From positions 1-59,768 of the forward strand of contig NZ_LGDW01000382.1 of NCBI RefSeq assembly GCF_001280005.1: a DNA stretch of 59,768 nucleotides, given 5' to 3'. Position 1 is the first letter of the stretch; the number at the start of each line of letters is the position of its first letter. The notes under the pieces were generated by a model. That model did not search any database and was not told where the DNA came from. It worked only from the letters and a program-made list of their open reading frames with translations. A program made the position numbers and the translations under genes. Origin of the DNA: Streptomyces sp. NRRL WC-3618 (GTDB lineage Bacteria; Actinomycetota; Actinomycetes; Streptomycetales; Streptomycetaceae). Below are positions 27,879 through 36,948 of this stretch, one piece after another.

Positions 27879-30695
27879 CTACCCCACCGACGAGTAGGCC
27901 ACAACCCCCCGCAGCAGCCCCTCCACGGCCTTGCGCGCGTTCTTCGCGACCGTCGACGACTCGCCGCCGGACACCGGTGCGGCGGCCGAGATCTGTCCGA
28001 GGACGTCGATGACCTGCTTGCACCACCGCACGAAGTCACCGGCCGGCATCTCCGCCTCGCGCAGCACCTCGTCGAGGCCCTTGCCGGAAGCCCACTCGTA
28101 GGCCGCCCATGCGAAGCCGAGGTCGGGCTCACGCTGGCCGACGCCCTCGCTCTGGGTGATCCGGAACTCCTCCTCCAGTGCGTCGAGCCGGCCCCAGATG
28201 CGGACCATCTCGCCGAGCGCGGCCTTGGCCTTGCCGGAGGGCACCTTCGGCGCCATCGCGTCGTCGGCGGCCCGGGACTCGTACACCAACGCCGAGACGC
28301 ACGCGGCGAGTTCGGCGGGCGACAGCCCGTCCCACACGCCCGCGCGCAGGCATTCACTCGTCAGCAGGTCCAGCTCGCCGTAGAGCCGGGCGAGCCGCTT
28401 GCCGTGCTCGGTCACCTCGTCGGCGCGCAGATAGTCCAGCTCGGTGAGCAGGGCGACAATGCGGTCGAACGTACGGGCGATGGTGTTGGTGCGGCCCTCG
28501 ATGCGCCGCTCCAGCTGCGAGGTGTCGCGCAGCAGCCGGTAGTAGCGCTCGGCCCAACGAGCGTGGTCCTCACGGTCGTTGCAGCCATGGCAGGCGTGGG
28601 CGCGGATCGCGGTGCGCAGCCGGGCGATCTCGCGGTCGTCGGCCGCCTGGGACCGCTGCTTGCGAGCCCGCTCGGGCGGGATGTGCCCGGCCTTGGTGCG
28701 CAGCGCGGACGCGAGGTCGCGACGGGACTGCGGCGAACGCGGGTTGAAGGACTTGGGGACCCGCATCCGCTCCAACGGCTCGACGGGTACCGGGAAGTCC
28801 ATGGACGCGAGCCGCTTCACCTGCCGTTCGGACGTCAGCACCAGCGGGCGCGGGCCGTCGTGCTGCTCGAAACCGCGGTGGCCGTTGGACCGGCCGGCGG
28901 GCAGCCCGGGGTCCAGGACGAGGGCGAGACCCGCGTACTTGCCGGTGGGGACGTGGATGATGTCTCCGGGCTTGAGCTTCTCCAGCGCGACGGCGGCCTC
29001 GGCGCGCCGCTGGGCGGCCCCCTGCCGGGCCAGATCGGTCTCCCGGTCCTTGAGTTCGCGGCGCAGTGCCGCGTACTCCTCGAAATCGCCCAGGTGGCAG
29101 GTCATGGACTCCTTGTAGCCGTCCAGACCCTCCTCGTTGCGCTGCACCTGCCGGGAGATCCCGACCACCGACTTGTCTGCCTGGAACTGCGCGAACGAGG
29201 TCTCCAGCAGCTCGCGCGAGCGGTGCCGACCGAACTGTTCCACGAGGTTGACCGCCATGTTGTACGACGGCTTGAAGCTGGAACGCAGCGGGTACGTGCG
29301 CGTGCCGGCCAGTCCCGCCAGGTGGTCGGGGCTCATCCCGCGCTGCCACAGCACGACGGCATGACCCTCGACGTCGATGCCGCGGCGGCCGGCGCGGCCG
29401 GTGAGCTGGGTGTACTCGCCGGGGGTGATGTCGGCGTGCTGTTCGCCGTTCCACTTGACGAGCTTCTCCAACACGACCGAGCGTGCGGGCATGTTGATGC
29501 CGAGCGCGAGGGTCTCGGTGGCGAACACCGCCTTCACGAGGCCCTGTACGAAGAGTTCCTCGACGACCTCCTTGAACGTGGGCAGCATGCCCGCGTGGTG
29601 GGCGGCGATACCTCGCTCCAGGCCCTCCAGGAACTCGTAGTACCCCAGTACGTGCAGGTCCTCGGTGGGGATGGACGCGGTGCGCGCCTCGACGACGGCC
29701 CGCACCCGCTCCCGCGCTTCGTCGTCGTTCAACCGCAGTCCCGCGTACAGGCACTGCTGTACGGCGGCCTCGCAGGCCGCGCGGCTGAAGATGAACGTGA
29801 TGGCGGGCAACAGCCCCTCGGCGTCGAGCCGTTCGATGACTTCGGGACGGCCGGGCGTCCACACGCGTGAGCGCGACCTGCGCTCCCGCTCACGGTCGGC
29901 CTCGCGCATGGCGCGTCCGCGTTTGCGGTCCTGGAAAGAAGGCCGGCTGGCCTCCATCCGCGCGAGCCGCGTGAGGTCGGGGTTGACGGCCTTCCTGCTG
30001 CCCTCGCCCTCCTCGAACAGGTCGTACATCCGGCGTCCGGCGAGCACGTGCTGGAAGAGGGGCACGGGCCGGTGCTCGGAAACGATCACCTGGGTGTCGC
30101 CGCGTACGGTGTCGAGCCAGTCGCCGAACTCCTCGGCGTTGGAGACGGTCGCCGACAGGGAGACGAGGGTGACCGACTCGGGAAGGTGGATGATCACTTC
30201 CTCCCACACGGCGCCGCGGAAGCGGTCGGAGAGGTAGTGCACTTCGTCCATGACCACGTAGCCGAGGCCCAGGAGGGTCTGCGAGCCCGCGTACAGCATG
30301 TTGCGCAGCACCTCGGTGGTCATCACGACCACCGGGGCATCGGAGTTGACGCTGTTGTCGCCGGTGAGCAGGCCCACCTTGTCCGCGCCGTAACGACGGC
30401 ACAGGTCCGAGTACTTCTGGTTCGACAACGCCTTGATGGGCGTCGTGTAGAAGCACTTCTTGCCCTGCTGGAGGGCGAGATGGACGGCGAACTCGCCGAC
30501 GATCGTCTTGCCCGATCCGGTGGGGGCGGCCACCAGCACGCCCTTCCCGGCTTCGAGCGCCTGGCAGGCCTCGATCTGGAAGGGGTCGAGGCCGAAGTCG
30601 TACATCTCGCGGAAGGACGCGAGCGCGGTGGCCTGCTCGACAGCGCGCTTGCGTGCTGCCGCATACCGCTCGGCCGGTGAGAGGTCCTCTGTCAT
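27879..30695 (-). CDS. helY: Ski2-like DEAD/DEAH-box helicase HelY
   Basis: The 938-residue superfamily 2 helicase has Walker A APTGSGKT near 56-63, TTPIKALSNQKYSDL (motif Ia), VVMDEVHYLSD (motif II, DEVH) near 146-156, LVSLSATVSNAEEF (III), AVFATETLALGINMPARSVV (V) and YTQLTGRAGRRGID (VI). A C-terminal DSHCT region (DALEEEFRITQSEG, FAWAAYEWASGKGLDEVL) is present, as in Mtr4/Ski2 and mycobacterial HelY. ATG 30695 is chosen because a perfect PafBC-type promoter lies just upstream, inside the longer open frame. In mycobacteria it also lies beside tatC/tatA/pafC/pafB. The substrate (RNA or DNA structures) is not established by sequence. Confidence 0.93.
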   Translation of the reverse strand: MTEDLSPAERYAAARKRAVEQATALASFREMYDFGLDPFQIEACQALEAGKGVLVAAPTGSGKTIVGEFAVHLALQQGKKCFYTTPIKALSNQKYSDLCRRYGADKVGLLTGDNSVNSDAPVVVMTTEVLRNMLYAGSQTLLGLGYVVMDEVHYLSDRFRGAVWEEVIIHLPESVTLVSLSATVSNAEEFGDWLDTVRGDTQVIVSEHRPVPLFQHVLAGRRMYDLFEEGEGSRKAVNPDLTRLARMEASRPSFQDRKRGRAMREADRERERRSRSRVWTPGRPEVIERLDAEGLLPAITFIFSRAACEAAVQQCLYAGLRLNDDEARERVRAVVEARTASIPTEDLHVLGYYEFLEGLERGIAAHHAGMLPTFKEVVEELFVQGLVKAVFATETLALGINMPARSVVLEKLVKWNGEQHADITPGEYTQLTGRAGRRGIDVEGHAVVLWQRGMSPDHLAGLAGTRTYPLRSSFKPSYNMAVNLVEQFGRHRSRELLETSFAQFQADKSVVGISRQVQRNEEGLDGYKESMTCHLGDFEEYAALRRELKDRETDLARQGAAQRRAEAAVALEKLKPGDIIHVPTGKYAGLALVLDPGLPAGRSNGHRGFEQHDGPRPLVLTSERQVKRLASMDFPVPVEPLERMRVPKSFNPRSPQSRRDLASALRTKAGHIPPERARKQRSQAADDREIARLRTAIRAHACHGCNDREDHARWAERYYRLLRDTSQLERRIEGRTNTIARTFDRIVALLTELDYLRADEVTEHGKRLARLYGELDLLTSECLRAGVWDGLSPAELAACVSALVYESRAADDAMAPKVPSGKAKAALGEMVRIWGRLDALEEEFRITQSEGVGQREPDLGFAWAAYEWASGKGLDEVLREAEMPAGDFVRWCKQVIDVLGQISAAAPVSGGESSTVAKNARKAVEGLLRGVVAYSSVG

Positions 30696-30705
30696 CGTGC
30701 TTTCG

Positions 30706-30728
30706 AGACTACCGGCCCCCACTGACAA
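30706..30728 (-). promoter_or_regulatory. PafBC-type (RecA-NDp-like) promoter of helY
   Basis: On the minus strand TTGTCAGTG (30728-30720), eight bases, then TAGTCT (30711-30706) match TTGTCRGTG-N8-TAnnnT at every defined base. ATG 30695 follows ten bases after the -10, so the leader would be at most about 3-4 nt. Confidence 0.8.
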
Positions 30729-30790
30729 CAGGACGATCATTATCCGGATCGATGCCTGGGAAACACGGGATCCGCGCAGCTCAGGCAACG

Positions 30791-30833
30791 CGGAGGCGGC
30801 CGGGGCGCCGGGTGGGCGCCCCGGCCGCCTCCG
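30791..30833 (-). terminator. 19-bp hairpin downstream of tatC
   Basis: The arm 30791-30809 pairs perfectly with 30815-30833 around a 5-base loop. It separates the tat genes from the helY promoter. Confidence 0.85.
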
Positions 30834-30856
30834 CGCCAGGGTTTTGAGGAGAAGCG

Positions 30857-31819
30857 TCAGGTCACGTCGTCGTAGCCGTTGACCCGGTCCGTGCCCGTCT
30901 GTTCCGGCAGGGCGCGGTGGGCGGAGACGGTCTCGACCTCGCCGATTTCCTCGGGGGTGAGGTCCAGGTCGGAGGCCTCGTCGTCGCCGGGGCCCGCCTC
31001 GTCACGTCGGCGCTTGCGTCGGTCGTTCGTGAGGGAGAAGGCCACCGCGCCGAAGTACAGGACCCAGATGGGTCCGGCGAGGGCCATCATGGTCAGCGGG
31101 TCCGTACTGGGCGTCGCGACCGCCGCGAACACCGTGATGCCCATGATCATGGCGCGCCACCAACTGGCCATGCGCTTACCGGTGAGAATCCCGGTGAGGT
31201 TGAGCATGATCAGCAGCAGCGGCAGCTCGAAGGAGAGACCGAAGACGATCACCATGCGCGTGACGAGGTCGAGCAGGTCGTCCAGCGGGAGCAGGTTGTC
31301 GACGTCGAACGGCGTGAACTCGATCAGAACCTTCGCGGTGGTGGGGAGCACCCGGTAGGCGAAGTAGGCGCCGCCGAGGAACAGCGGAACGCCGGACGCG
31401 ACGAACGCGTACGCGTACTTCTTCTCGTTCTTGTGCAGGCCCGGGGCGACGAACGCCCAGAGCTGGTAGAGCCAGACCGGCGAGGCGAGCACGACGCCGG
31501 CCATCAGCGACACCTTCAGCGCGAGCGTGAAGGGTGCGAGCAGACCGTTGATCGTGATCTTCGCGCAGGGGTTGCCACGCTGAGTCTGCTGCTTCGCCAG
31601 CTCGGAGAAGGATGACGGGCATCCGACCGAATCAAGCACCGGCTTGGTGAAGAAGTTGATGATGTCGTTGTAGAAGAAGGCGGCCACAACCGTGACGATC
31701 ACGATGGCCAGCATGGCCTTCGCGACCCGGTTGCGGAGCTCGCGGAGATGCTCCACGAGGGGCATCCGCCCCTCGGGATCCCTCGCCTTCTCCTCCGTGT
31801 TGCGGGCAGACTTGAGCAA
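30857..31819 (-). CDS. tatC: Twin-arginine translocase subunit TatC
   Basis: The 320-residue protein has six membrane helices. It carries the TatC signature MPLVEHLRELRNRVAKAML at the N-terminus, the cap region PVWLYQLWAFVAPGLHKNEK, FGLSFELPLLLIML and MASWWRAMIMGITVFAAVAT-PSTDPLTMM. TatC binds the RR signal of folded exported proteins. The C-terminal tail of about 60 residues is charged and specific to actinobacteria. The TTG start at 31819 has GAGG upstream. It lies 54 bp after tatA. Confidence 0.96.
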   Translation of the reverse strand: MLKSARNTEEKARDPEGRMPLVEHLRELRNRVAKAMLAIVIVTVVAAFFYNDIINFFTKPVLDSVGCPSSFSELAKQQTQRGNPCAKITINGLLAPFTLALKVSLMAGVVLASPVWLYQLWAFVAPGLHKNEKKYAYAFVASGVPLFLGGAYFAYRVLPTTAKVLIEFTPFDVDNLLPLDDLLDLVTRMVIVFGLSFELPLLLIMLNLTGILTGKRMASWWRAMIMGITVFAAVATPSTDPLTMMALAGPIWVLYFGAVAFSLTNDRRKRRRDEAGPGDDEASDLDLTPEEIGEVETVSAHRALPEQTGTDRVNGYDDVT

Positions 31820-31873
31820 CCCACGTCCTCATCTCGTGCGGCAGGGCCGGAGGTGTCCGGCCTTGCGTCAGCG

Positions 31874-32158
31874 TCAGCGCTGGGTCGTGTCCGTCGGCTC
31901 GGTGACCGGGCGCGAGCTCGTCACGTCACCGGGGGCGGCCTTGATGGTGCGCTGGGCCGGGGACTGCTCGTCGGTGTGCGGCGGAGCGGCGGGGGCGGTT
32001 TCCTGGCCCTCCGCCTTCATCGCCTTGGCTTCGCTCTTCAGGATGCGCGCGGACTTGCCGAGCGACCGCGCCATGTCCGGAAGCTTCTTCGCGCCGAACA
32101 ACAGGATGACGACGACGAGGATGAGAATGATCTCGGGAGCTCCGAGCCTTCCGAACAT
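31874..32158 (-). CDS. tatA: Twin-arginine translocase subunit TatA
   Basis: The 94-residue protein has one N-terminal membrane helix ([20 protein letters not shown]), the [20 protein letters not shown] amphipathic helix and a Pro/Thr-rich tail, the classic TatA layout. It forms the translocation pore with TatC. Upstream lie about 255 bp without a gene, which should hold its promoter. Confidence 0.95.
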   Translation of the reverse strand: MFGRLGAPEIILILVVVILLFGAKKLPDMARSLGKSARILKSEAKAMKAEGQETAPAAPPHTDEQSPAQRTIKAAPGDVTSSRPVTEPTDTTQR

Positions 32159-32413
32159 TTCTTTACCTTCTCACCGAGGCGGCTGGATGGGGGTGCTGTC
32201 CGATCGTCCGGACATGTGTCCGACCGTCGTATTCACAGCGATCGTAACTCTCGGGGGTAAACCTGAGGCAATCCCTGTGCGTACTCCCGGTTTGCGGTCC
32301 GGGCCTCGTTTTCCGGCCGCGATGAGAGCGTACCTGCCGACCCCGACAACGTGACAGGGCGAAGTCGCCCAAAACACATCAACCCATGGATTCACAGAAG
32401 AGCCGCCGGACGG

Positions 32414-32608
32414 TCACAACGCATCAACGGAACGTGCCGTGTGCGCGGCGGCCCGTTCCAGATCCTCGGCGGCCCGATTGATACGCCGCGCCGACTCCGC
32501 GACCTGCCTCCCCAGCCGCTGCGCCTCCAGAAAAACCCGGACGGCAAGCACACCAAGAACAGCAATCCCGAGAAACCCCACAGCGACAGCGAACATCGGC
32601 CAGAACAT
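32414..32608 (-). CDS. Small single-span membrane protein with coiled region
   Basis: This 64-residue ORF starts MFWPMFAVAVGFLGIAVLGV, one membrane helix, followed by FLEAQRLGRQVAESARRINR, an amphipathic helix with heptad spacing. ATG 32608 follows a GGGGG run. It sits between tatA and the zinc-ribbon/paf genes on the same strand. The function is unknown. Confidence 0.65.
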   Translation of the reverse strand: MFWPMFAVAVGFLGIAVLGVLAVRVFLEAQRLGRQVAESARRINRAAEDLERAAAHTARSVDAL

Positions 32609-32632
32609 GCCCCCGAGCCTAGCCCCCCTCTC

Positions 32633-32740
32633 AGCCCGTCCGGCGTTTGAGGACAAGGCCCCGTTGAGGGCCGACAGCGGGGGCCTGGGGGCGCAGCCCC
32701 CAGAAAGGAACGGGACGGGTAGGGGCGGCGGGGGCGAAAA
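32633..32740. repeat. Dispersed Streptomyces-type intergenic repeat
   Basis: The block starts GCCCGTCCGGCGTTTGAGGA, contains a GGGGGCGCAGCCCCC-type stem, and ends GGGGCGGCGGGGGCGAAAAC. It matches the copies at 25848-25952 and, in part, at 1-32. Confidence 0.8.
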
Positions 32741-32783
32741 CCCCACCCCGCACCACCCGAACCGCACATCCCGCAGCGCCCCC

Positions 32784-33080
32784 TCAGGAAGGCCCGGCCA
32801 GCCGCAGAGTCCTGACCCCACCCCCGGTGAGCAACTCCACCACACGCTCACCAGCCGGTTTACGAACGGTCACATCACAGTCGGGACAGGTGAAGGAGTA
32901 GAACGTGGTCCGACTGGAACCACCGATCGCCAGGCGCAAAGCACTCGCGGTGAGCTCGAAGTTGCCACGACAGTCCGGACAGGCGGCCCGGAACACCACG
33001 GGCGCCACCCTCCGCATGCCCGCGAAGGCGGCCGCCACAGTCATGTCCCGCACACCTGACATCGGAGACTCGCTCAACAC
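32784..33080 (-). CDS. Small double-CxxC zinc-ribbon-like protein coupled to pafC
   Basis: The 98-residue protein has two CPDC knuckles (FRAACPDCRGNFELTA and FYSFTCPDCDVTVRKP), consistent with a zinc ribbon, and no other known domain. GTG 33080 overlaps the pafC stop (GTGTTGA), with GGGAG five bases upstream, so it is translated together with pafC. A shorter start at the MSG Met is possible. Its place behind pafBC suggests a linked, unknown role. Confidence 0.75.
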   Translation of the reverse strand: MLSESPMSGVRDMTVAAAFAGMRRVAPVVFRAACPDCRGNFELTASALRLAIGGSSRTTFYSFTCPDCDVTVRKPAGERVVELLTGGGVRTLRLAGPS

Positions 33081-34144
33081 CCCTGCTCCCGTCCGCCGTA
33101 CAACCCGTCCTGACCCCCATGCCCCCCAGGCCCGCCCGCCGCCGGTGTCCGGGGGCCGGCCGGCGGGGCGTCGTACGCCGCCAGCGCCTCCTGGGCGGCC
33201 AGCCGGGCACTGTCCGCGAGATCCTGCGGCGAGACGATGCGTCCGTCACGGCCGAGCCGCAGCGCCAGGCGCCGCAGCGACGCCGGATCGGGGGTGCGCA
33301 GGGTGATACGCAGCCCGCCCTCGGGAAGCTCATCCGCGCTGTCGTGCGGGTAGTACTCGGCGACCCAGCGCCCGCCCGGGCCGACCTCGACCACCACCTC
33401 GGGATCCTCGGCGGCGGGCTGCACCAGCCCCTCCGACAGATCCCGCAGCTCTATCTCGGGCGGCGCGGCCGGCTCGTCGAGGATCTTGATCTCGGCGACC
33501 CGGTCAAGGCGGAAGGTCCGACGCGCCTCGGAGCGTCGGCACCAGGCCTCGACGTAGGTGTGCCCGACGCTGACCAGGCGGATCGGGTCGATCTCCCGTT
33601 CGGTGAGCTCGTCGCGCGCGGGCGAGTAGTAGCGGATCCACAGGCGGCGGCGCTCGGAGATCGCCCGGTCGACGTCCGCGAACACCCCGCCCTCCGACTC
33701 GAAGGTCACCGAAAGCCGCGCGCTGGCCCCGGCGGCCTCGCCGGCCGCCGTCTCCACCTTGGCGGTGGCCCGCAGCAGGGCCTGCCGGTCACTCTCGCGC
33801 AGTCCCGGCAGGGTGGACACCGCGCGGGCGGCGACGAGCAGCGCGGTCGCCTCGTCGGCGGCCAGCCTGAGCGGTTCGGCGGCCTCCTCGCCGAGGGCGG
33901 CGGGGTTGTGCCACCAGATCCGCTCGCCGTCGGTGTCGATGTCGAGCAGATCGCCGCCGCGGAAGCTGGTGCCGCACATGGGCAGCACGTCCAGGTCCGA
34001 GACCAGCTCGTCCTCGGTGATTCCGAACGCGCGGGCCACATCACCGACGCGCGCGCCGGGCCGCTCGCGCAGGTAGGTCACCAGGGACAACATGCGTCGC
34101 GTCTGGTCGATGGCGTTCACGGGCCTGGCCGGTTTGCCTGCCAC
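33074..34144 (-). CDS. pafC: WYL-domain regulator PafC
   Basis: The 356-residue protein has an N-terminal winged helix (QTRRMLSLVTYLRERPGARV, FGITEDELVSDLDVL), a WYL domain (RRLWIRYYSPARDELTEREI, VSVGHTYVEAWCRRSEARRT) and a C-terminal WCX extension (GGRWVAEYYPHDSADELPEG). With PafB it forms the transcription activator of LexA-independent DNA-damage genes, and the WYL domains are thought to sense single-stranded DNA. GTG 34144 has GGGGAG about nine bases upstream. It starts 16 bp after the pafB stop. Confidence 0.93.
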   Translation of the reverse strand: MAGKPARPVNAIDQTRRMLSLVTYLRERPGARVGDVARAFGITEDELVSDLDVLPMCGTSFRGGDLLDIDTDGERIWWHNPAALGEEAAEPLRLAADEATALLVAARAVSTLPGLRESDRQALLRATAKVETAAGEAAGASARLSVTFESEGGVFADVDRAISERRRLWIRYYSPARDELTEREIDPIRLVSVGHTYVEAWCRRSEARRTFRLDRVAEIKILDEPAAPPEIELRDLSEGLVQPAAEDPEVVVEVGPGGRWVAEYYPHDSADELPEGGLRITLRTPDPASLRRLALRLGRDGRIVSPQDLADSARLAAQEALAAYDAPPAGPRTPAAGGPGGHGGQDGLYGGREQGC

Positions 34145-34160
34145 TTGCTTGCGCTCCCCC

Positions 34161-35114
34161 TCAGCCCTTGGCCACGGCACGCAGCCGGTCCACCACGTCG
34201 GAACGCAGCTCGGCCGGCTCCACGACCACCACGTCCGGCCCGAACTCCACGAGCCAGGCATCCAGCCCGTGCCCGTACGGAATCTCCAACTCGTCCCAGC
34301 CGTCGCCGAGTTCCCGCACCGCCGACGCCTTCGCCCGAAGGGGGTAGCCGGCGCCCGTCCGCAGTCGGATCAGCGCGGAACGGTCGGCGGTCTCCCCCGC
34401 CCAACTGGCGACGGTCTCGCGGACCGTGACGACATCGGGCACCTCGGCGGTGAACTTCGCGCTGCGGCTGCGGACCTTGCCGGTGATCCGGGAGAGCCGG
34501 AACACCCGTTCGGCGCCCCGGTCGCGGTCCCAGCCCGCCAGATACCAGTGGCCGCGCCAGCACTCCAGCGCCCACGGCTCCACCTGACGGGGCTCCGGGC
34601 GGACGGCGGTGGCCTTGCGGTAGTCGAAGACGACCGGGCGGCGGTCCCGGCAGGCCAGCATCAGCGGTTCGAAGGCGGCCTCGTGCACCGGAATACGCGG
34701 CTCCAGGGCGCCATGAGCCTCGTAGGGGTCGACGTCCTCGGGCAGTCCGGCCGCGCGCAGCTTCTGCAGTGCGCCGCTGGCCGCACCGGCGAGGCGTGCC
34801 TGCTGCCAGACCTTCGCGGCCAGGCCCAGGGCGGCGGCCTCCTCGGCGTCGAGGGTGATGGGCGGCAGCCGGTTGCTGTCACGGCCGGCGCGATAGCCGA
34901 CCTCGCCGTCGAGGTTCTCCACCGTCTCGATGACCAGCCCGAGTTCGCGCAGATCGTCCTTGTCGCGCTCGAACATCCGGTTGAAGGAGTCGTCGCTGCC
35001 CGCTTCGAGATAGGCCTCGATGGAGTCACGCAGCTCGCGCTTGCTCAGCGGCCGGCGCGTCCCGAGCAGACACAGCGCCAGGTTCATCAGCCGCTCGGCC
35101 TTGGCAATGGCCAT
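34161..35114 (-). CDS. pafB: WYL-domain regulator PafB
   Basis: The 317-residue protein starts with the winged HTH AKAERLMNLALCLLGTRRPL and DSFNRMFERDKDDLRELGLV. A WYL domain (RPVVFDYRKATAVRPEPRQV, ALECWRGHWYLAGWDRDRGA) and a WCX domain near LVEFGPDVVVVEPAELRSDV follow. It is the partner of PafC. Both are encoded beside the Pup ligase gene but are not part of the proteasome. No PafBC-type promoter is visible before pafB itself. Confidence 0.94.
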   Translation of the reverse strand: MAIAKAERLMNLALCLLGTRRPLSKRELRDSIEAYLEAGSDDSFNRMFERDKDDLRELGLVIETVENLDGEVGYRAGRDSNRLPPITLDAEEAAALGLAAKVWQQARLAGAASGALQKLRAAGLPEDVDPYEAHGALEPRIPVHEAAFEPLMLACRDRRPVVFDYRKATAVRPEPRQVEPWALECWRGHWYLAGWDRDRGAERVFRLSRITGKVRSRSAKFTAEVPDVVTVRETVASWAGETADRSALIRLRTGAGYPLRAKASAVRELGDGWDELEIPYGHGLDAWLVEFGPDVVVVEPAELRSDVVDRLRAVAKG

Positions 35115-35188
35115 CGACGCCCTTCGTCTTCCCTATGGTGCTTACGACGGATGACCGTACCGCTCCGAAGTGGCGCGGCAAAAGCCGA

Positions 35189-35216
35189 GGGCCCATGCCC
35201 GGACAGGCATGGACCC
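35189..35216 (-). terminator. Hairpin between the FKBP gene and pafB
   Basis: GGGCCCATGCC at 35189-35199 pairs with GGCATGGACCC at 35206-35216, with one mismatch. Confidence 0.65.
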
Positions 35217-35315
35217 CGGATGATCGACTTCGGTCAGACCCCGTACCTGTCTCGTACGACGATCCGGCCTGATTCCGATCCCATTCGGCCGCCGTACGAC
35301 AGTCGGACCGGACGG

Positions 35316-35687
35316 TCAGACCGCGATCAGGTCGACCACGAAGATCAGCGTCTCGCCCGCCTTGATCGCCGGCGTGGGGCTCTGGTTGCCGTAGGCGAGG
35401 TGGGCCGGGATGGTCAGCTCGCGCCGGCCGCCGACCTTCATGCCCTGCACACCCTTGTCCCAGCCCTTGATGACCCGGCCGCCGCCCAGCGGGAACTTGA
35501 ACGGGGTGCCCCGGTTCCAGCTGGCGTCGAACTCCTCGCCCGTGCTGAAGGCGACGCCCACGTAGTGGACGGTGACGTTCTGACCCGACACCGCTTCGGC
35601 GCCGTCGCCCTCCCAGATGTCCTTGATCTGAAGGTCCGCCGGCGGCTCGCCCTCGGGGAAGTCGATCTCGGGCTTCTCGATGCTCAC
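35316..35687 (-). CDS. FKBP-type peptidyl-prolyl cis-trans isomerase, cytoplasmic
   Basis: The 123-residue single-domain FKBP has VTVHYVGVAFSTGEEFDASW, FPLGGGRVIKGWDKGVQGMK, RRELTIPAHLAYGNQSP and ETLIFVVDLIAV, covering the whole active site. There is no signal peptide. It follows the FKBP lipoprotein gene on the same strand, 97 bp away. Confidence 0.95.
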   Translation of the reverse strand: MSIEKPEIDFPEGEPPADLQIKDIWEGDGAEAVSGQNVTVHYVGVAFSTGEEFDASWNRGTPFKFPLGGGRVIKGWDKGVQGMKVGGRRELTIPAHLAYGNQSPTPAIKAGETLIFVVDLIAV

Positions 35688-35784
35688 GTCTCTGGCTCCT
35701 GCTGGTGAATGAACAAAGGCAACAAGGACAGTCTTTCATCCCGGACGCGGTGCCGCCCGCGCCAGGCCGACCTCCCCGGAGGGC

Positions 35785-36783
35785 TCACATCTTCGCGAGG
35801 ATGTCCACGGAGAACACCAGTACGGAGTCCTTCTCGATACCGCTGCCCTGCGGCGGGTTGTCCCCGTAGCCCAGGGCCGGCGGAATGGAGATCATCACGC
35901 GGCTGCCGACCTTCTTGCCGGCCAGACCCTGCGCCCAGCCCTTCACGACCTGCGACAGCCCGAACGAAACCAGCTGCCCGCTCTTGTAGGACGAGTCGAA
36001 CTCCTTGCCCGTGTCCCACAGCACGCCCTTGTACTGCACGAGGACCGACTCGGTCTCCTTGACCACCGCGCCGTCGCCCTCGATGACGTACTTCGCCACC
36101 AGCTTCGTGGGCGGGGCGGACTTCGGGACCTCGATCGAGGGGGCCGCGCCGTCCGTGTTCGTACCGACCTTCGGCAGCGCGGCGTCGTCCTGGGGGACGA
36201 CCTTGCCCTTCGCCGAGCTCTTCGAGTTGAACGTGTCCACGACATCCACGACGAAGACCAGCGTGTCGGTGCCCTTGATCCCCGCCTGCGGGTTGCCCTG
36301 CTTGCCGTAGCCCCACGTCGGCGGCACGGCCATCATGACCCGGCTGCCGGCCTTCCGGCCCGTCAACCCGTACCGCCAGCCGTCGATGATCTTGCCCTGC
36401 GCCAGCTGGATGACCAGCGCGGTCCCCCGGTCGTACGAGTTGTCGAAGACCTTCCCCGACTCCCAGACCTGACCCAGGTAGTTCGCCACGACGAAGTCGT
36501 TCTCCACGACCGTCTTGCCGTTGCCCGCGATCAGCGTCTTCACCGCGAGATCCTTCGACGGCTCACCACTGGCCTTCGCCACGGTCGGCTTCTCGCCGAA
36601 CTTCACCCCCGCGGTGATCGCCGGCAACGGACCGTCGACGATCTTCGGCGCCGGCGCGGCTGACGCACCCGACGGAGAGGGACTGCTGTCACTGGCCTTG
36701 CTCTTGTCGGACTTCTCGTCGCCGCATCCGGCGAGCGTGACAAGTCCGGCAGGTACGGCAAGGAGAACTGAGCGTCGGCGCAC
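35785..36783 (-). CDS. FKBP-type isomerase lipoprotein with two FKBP domains
   Basis: The 332-residue protein begins VRRRSVLLAVPAGLVTLAGC, a lipoprotein signal with lipobox LAGC, then a Ser/Pro/Lys linker. Two FKBP repeats follow. The first is at about 95-205 (FVVANYLGQVWESGKVFDNS, GWRYGLTGRKAGSRVMMAVP). The second is at about 235-330 (VLVQYKGVLWDTGKEFDSSY, GWAQGLAGKKVGSRVMISIP). GTG 36783 has GAGG eight bases upstream. It should fold exported proteins at the outer face of the membrane. Confidence 0.93.
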   Translation of the reverse strand: MRRRSVLLAVPAGLVTLAGCGDEKSDKSKASDSSPSPSGASAAPAPKIVDGPLPAITAGVKFGEKPTVAKASGEPSKDLAVKTLIAGNGKTVVENDFVVANYLGQVWESGKVFDNSYDRGTALVIQLAQGKIIDGWRYGLTGRKAGSRVMMAVPPTWGYGKQGNPQAGIKGTDTLVFVVDVVDTFNSKSSAKGKVVPQDDAALPKVGTNTDGAAPSIEVPKSAPPTKLVAKYVIEGDGAVVKETESVLVQYKGVLWDTGKEFDSSYKSGQLVSFGLSQVVKGWAQGLAGKKVGSRVMISIPPALGYGDNPPQGSGIEKDSVLVFSVDILAKM

Positions 36784-36849
36784 GGTGAAAGCCTCGTATC
36801 GGTGTCGATCTTGTGTTGCTGGCGTGCGCGCAACTCTACGGCGTGCGAA

Positions 36850-36878
36850 GGGCGCCGTACGGAAAACGTACGGCGCCC
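36850..36878 (-). terminator. 12-bp hairpin downstream of pafA
   Basis: GGGCGCCGTACG at 36850-36861 pairs with CGTACGGCGCCC at 36867-36878 around a GAAAA loop, giving a clear end to the pafA message. Confidence 0.85.
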
Positions 36879-36948
36879 GCGTTGCGTTCCGGTGGGGCCC
36901 CTCCCGCTCGAGCGCATTCGAGAGTGGGGGAACATCCGGCCGCAAATC

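Noticed and set aside
30695..30788. Upstream extension of helY to 30788
   Set aside because: The extension would contain the promoter motif and reads through a region with no family similarity; ATG 30695 fits the family.
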